A stretch of 56,423 nucleotides of DNA, from NCBI GenBank assembly GCA_903896675.1, contig CAITYU010000282.1, positions 1-56,423 of the forward strand, written 5' to 3'. The position numbers were made by a program, and so were the translations under genes. A model generated the notes under the pieces. That model was not told the DNA's origin. It was given only the letters and a program-made list of their open reading frames with translations, and did not search any database. Positions 53,969 through 56,423 of the stretch are shown piece after piece. How positions within the stretch are numbered: position 1 is the stretch's first letter; the number at the start of each line of letters is the position of its first letter. Source of the stretch: an uncultured Planctomycetaceae bacterium. Its GTDB lineage: Bacteria; Planctomycetota; Planctomycetia; Planctomycetales; Planctomycetaceae.

Positions 53969-55996
53969 ATGCTTCACCGACTACTGCTGCTTTCCATCGT
54001 CTGCCTGTGTGCCACTGCAACCGCCGATGAACCACACTCCGGACTTGATCCTGATGGCTTCGACAAATCCGTTCGAGCCCAGGATGATCTGTTCCTGCAC
54101 GTCAACGGTCGCTGGCTGATGTCCACCGAAATCCCCTCTGACAAATCCAACTACGGATCCTTCACCAGACTTGATGATGAAGCCCGCGAGAATATTCGCA
54201 CCATCATCGAAGAAGCCGTGAACAACCCGACCGATGCCATCAGCCGCAAGGTCGGCGACTTCTACAGGAGCTACATGAACGAGCAACTGATCGAAGCACG
54301 TGGCCTCGCCCCGATCCGCGAACATCTCGCAGCCGTTGATAGTCTGGCAACGCCTGAAGACGTCACTCGATTCTTCGCCAGCGCCGGAATCTACGGCATG
54401 CCCGGCCCCATCGGATTCTACGTTTCCGTCGATGACAAAAACTCGGGACGCTACCTCGTTCACGTCGTTCAGAGCGGACTGACTCTGCCCGATCGCGACT
54501 ACTACCTTGGTGACCGCCCCGACTACAAATCCGCGCGAACTGCACTCCGCACCTACATCACCAGACTGTTTGAACTGGCAGAAATTCCGGATGGTGCAGC
54601 GGCAGCCGATCAGATCATTCAGCTCGAAACTGCACTGGCAGACATTCAGTGGTCGCGCACCGAACTGCGTGATGCCGAAAAGCGTTACAATCTGATGCCG
54701 GCAGCAAAACTGGCGACAACTGCTCCTGCCATCCCCTGGAACGTATTTCTGGAAGTTTCAGGAGTGCCCGGAGTCCCCGAAGTCAACGTGGTCACCCCCA
54801 GCTACTTCGAGAAACTCGGGGCTGTTGCCACTGCGGCCGGACTGGACGCATGGAAAGCCTACGCTCGCTTTCACCTGCTGGATACCGCTGCCCCCTACCT
54901 GCCAAAAGCCTTTGTCGATGCCCATTTCGAACTGCACGACAAGGCGGTTTCCGGAGTTCCCCAGCAGAAACCACGCTGGAAAAAAGCTGTCGATGCCACC
55001 TCCGGTGCCGGAGCAGGGGACTTTGGCGTCCTCGGAGAACCACTCGGACAACTGTATGTGCGTCGCCATTTCCCCCCCGAATCCCGCCAGCGCATGATCG
55101 AACTGGTCGGAAATCTGATGAAAACCTACGAGCAGAGCATTCATGGGCTGAAATGGATGACTGCCGAGACCAAACAAAAAGCACTCGAAAAACTCGGTAA
55201 AATCACCACCAAAATCGGCTACCCCGACGTCTGGCGGGATTTTACTGAACTGCAGATCGCCGCCGATGATCTGATCGGAAACATCATGCGATCCCGCCGG
55301 TTCGAGCATTTCCGGCAGGTCAATCGACTGAATGAACCGGTCGATCGCAGAGAATGGGGTATGACACCCCAGACGGTCAACGCCTACTACAACCCCAGCC
55401 TGAATGAAATCGTCTTCCCGGCGGCCATCCTGCAGCCACCATTCTTTGACGCCAATGCCGATGATGCCGTGAACTATGGCGGAATTGGGGCTGTCATTGG
55501 CCACGAAATCAGCCACGGTTTCGATGACGAAGGCAGCAAATACGACGGTGACGGAAACCTGAAGAACTGGTGGACGGAAACCGATCGCAAAGCCTTCGAG
55601 GAACTGACCGGAAAACTGGTTGCGCAGTACGAATCCTACGAACCATTGCCGGGACGCAGGCTCAATGGCAAGCTGACGCTTGGTGAAAATATCGCCGACC
55701 TCAGCGGTATGGCCATCGCCTACAAAGCCTACATGCTGTCACTGGGAACGGACGGCGGAAAAACGCTCGACGGATACACCCCCGGGCAGCGATTCTTCCT
55801 CGGCTGGTCTCAGATCTGGCGCCGTAAGTACCGTGATGACGAAATGGTGCGACGACTGCTGATTGACCCGCACTCCCCCTCGGCCTTTCGTGCCAATGGT
55901 CCTGTTGCCAATCTGGATGCCTTCTATGAAGCATTCGGAGTTAAACCCGGTGACCGGCTTTACAAGCCACCAGCCGAACGTATCCAGATCTGGTGA
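53969..55996 (+). CDS. Exported M13 family zinc metallopeptidase (neprilysin/PepO-like)
   Basis: The 675-residue endopeptidase has a signal peptide (MLHRLLLLSIVCLCATATA). The M13 N-terminal domain follows (DDLFLHVNGRWLMSTEIPSDKSNYGSF) with LPDRDYYL, and the catalytic domain comes last. The zinc site is H512-E-I-S-H516 in IGHEISHGFDDEGS, with the third ligand E573 in GENIADLSGMA. NAYYNPSLNEIVFPAAILQPP is the substrate-binding strand. It ends IQIW where eukaryotic members end in CxxW. It cleaves peptides in the periplasm or outside the cell. Length is typical. Confidence 0.95.
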   Translation: MLHRLLLLSIVCLCATATADEPHSGLDPDGFDKSVRAQDDLFLHVNGRWLMSTEIPSDKSNYGSFTRLDDEARENIRTIIEEAVNNPTDAISRKVGDFYRSYMNEQLIEARGLAPIREHLAAVDSLATPEDVTRFFASAGIYGMPGPIGFYVSVDDKNSGRYLVHVVQSGLTLPDRDYYLGDRPDYKSARTALRTYITRLFELAEIPDGAAAADQIIQLETALADIQWSRTELRDAEKRYNLMPAAKLATTAPAIPWNVFLEVSGVPGVPEVNVVTPSYFEKLGAVATAAGLDAWKAYARFHLLDTAAPYLPKAFVDAHFELHDKAVSGVPQQKPRWKKAVDATSGAGAGDFGVLGEPLGQLYVRRHFPPESRQRMIELVGNLMKTYEQSIHGLKWMTAETKQKALEKLGKITTKIGYPDVWRDFTELQIAADDLIGNIMRSRRFEHFRQVNRLNEPVDRREWGMTPQTVNAYYNPSLNEIVFPAAILQPPFFDANADDAVNYGGIGAVIGHEISHGFDDEGSKYDGDGNLKNWWTETDRKAFEELTGKLVAQYESYEPLPGRRLNGKLTLGENIADLSGMAIAYKAYMLSLGTDGGKTLDGYTPGQRFFLGWSQIWRRKYRDDEMVRRLLIDPHSPSAFRANGPVANLDAFYEAFGVKPGDRLYKPPAERIQIW

Positions 55997-56019
55997 AACG
56001 CAGCACATCAGCCAAACCG

Positions 56020-56090
56020 CAACTCAACACGAGTTGACACGAAGTTTCCACGCGAAATCGTTGTCAACTCGTGCTGATTCGTTTCAGCAC
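56020..56090 (+). promoter_or_regulatory. Overlapping alternative hairpins upstream of the DapA-like gene
   Basis: Three inverted repeats share bases. CAACTC/GAGTTG is at 56020-56036. CACGAGTTGAC (56028-56038) pairs with GTCAACTCGTG (56063-56073), both arms perfect over 11 bases. GTGCTGA (56071-56077) pairs with TCAGCAC (56084-56090). The middle stem excludes both others. The set lies after the M13 stop and 40 bases before the next start. It could be a terminator or a regulatory leader. No T-run follows the hairpins. Confidence 0.4.
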
Positions 56091-56129
56091 ACCAGACACA
56101 CTTCACACTTCACGGAACCTGCCACTTCC

Positions 56130-56423
56130 ATGCAGACAACAACCATTCATCCCGATCACTTCCGTCGCTCCGTCCTCGCCGTGCCGCCACTGGCCCGGAA
56201 CAGTGCGGAAAAAATCTGCCCTCAGCAGAATACTCGCATCATCCGCCATCTGGAACAGGGCGGAGTCTCCATGCTGCTGTACGGCGGCAACGCCAACCTG
56301 TACCACGTGCGGTATTCCGAGTACGCGGAACTGCTGGACATGCTGCAGCAGACTGCCGCCCCGGAGACAGCCGTCATCCCTTCTGTCGGTCCGTCCTATG
56401 GACTGATGATGGATCAGGCTGAA
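56130..56423 (+). CDS. Dihydrodipicolinate synthase/N-acetylneuraminate lyase family protein (partial)
   Basis: Only the first 98 codons are inside the window, and the gene runs off the right edge. The start HPDHFRRSVLAVPPLARN followed by HLEQGGVSMLLYGGNANLYHV and a PSVGPSYGLMMDQA segment matches the N-terminal part of a planctomycete DapA-like TIM-barrel aldolase family. Schiff-base aldolases of this family condense or split keto acids. The catalytic lysine would lie beyond the edge, so activity cannot be judged. It follows the M13 gene by about 130 bases that contain alternative hairpins. Confidence 0.7.
   Translation, partial: MQTTTIHPDHFRRSVLAVPPLARNSAEKICPQQNTRIIRHLEQGGVSMLLYGGNANLYHVRYSEYAELLDMLQQTAAPETAVIPSVGPSYGLMMDQAE

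Overview
The window comes from a GC-rich bacterium of the phylum Planctomycetes. Several genes point there: the PVC-superphylum small basic protein (3395-3631), a HEAT-repeat/cytochrome c dehydrogenase-like protein (37427-40939), a DUF1501 protein, a CRTAC1-type FG-GAP lipoprotein with an ASPIC/UnbV end, a sulfatase, and an exosortase-U-like membrane protein. Peptidoglycan (murG) and outer-envelope lipoproteins are present. I saw no rRNA, tRNA, CRISPR array, insertion sequence or prophage.

Layout. 1-6.6 kb: a Rieske protein coupled to a DegT-type PLP enzyme, a secreted unknown protein, the PVC small basic protein, a LarA-like protein that has lost its catalytic residues, gpsA and a small membrane protein. 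6.6-17.6 kb: a sulfatase, then a tight forward cluster (ABC ATPase, ABC permease, FG-GAP lipoprotein, catalytically degenerate exosortase-like protein, TPR membrane protein), then a threonine synthase on the other strand. 17.8-20.9 kb: a 1051-residue membrane protein with a degenerate spermidine-synthase-like domain.

21-35.7 kb is the centrepiece: a ten-gene type II secretion/type IV pilus-like operon on the minus strand. In transcription order it holds a secretin-like gene, gspE, gspF, gspG, gspH, gspI, gspJ, gspK, a PilM-PilN fusion, and a PilO protein extended by two Ig-like domains and a PilP/GspC-like domain. The secretin-like protein has many N-type domains but no recognisable beta-barrel domain and ends in a glycine-rich tail. 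No separate gspC and no prepilin peptidase lie in the window. Divergent from this operon is a secreted glycine-rich EF-hand protein whose low-complexity motifs resemble the secretin-like tail. It is a candidate substrate or partner.

37.4-56.4 kb holds housekeeping and envelope genes: the cytochrome/HEAT protein, a secreted unknown, a zinc alcohol dehydrogenase, murG with a DUF1444 gene, a DUF1501 protein, an Rpn-type nuclease, an NAD-dependent epimerase-type protein, a membrane dipeptidase, a LolA-like lipoprotein with a coupled small protein, a D-2-hydroxyacid dehydrogenase, an M13 metallopeptidase and the start of a dihydrodipicolinate-synthase-like gene. Several intergenic palindromes look like family repeats or terminators. 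All calls rest on reading the sequence and recalling family motifs; no database search was run.
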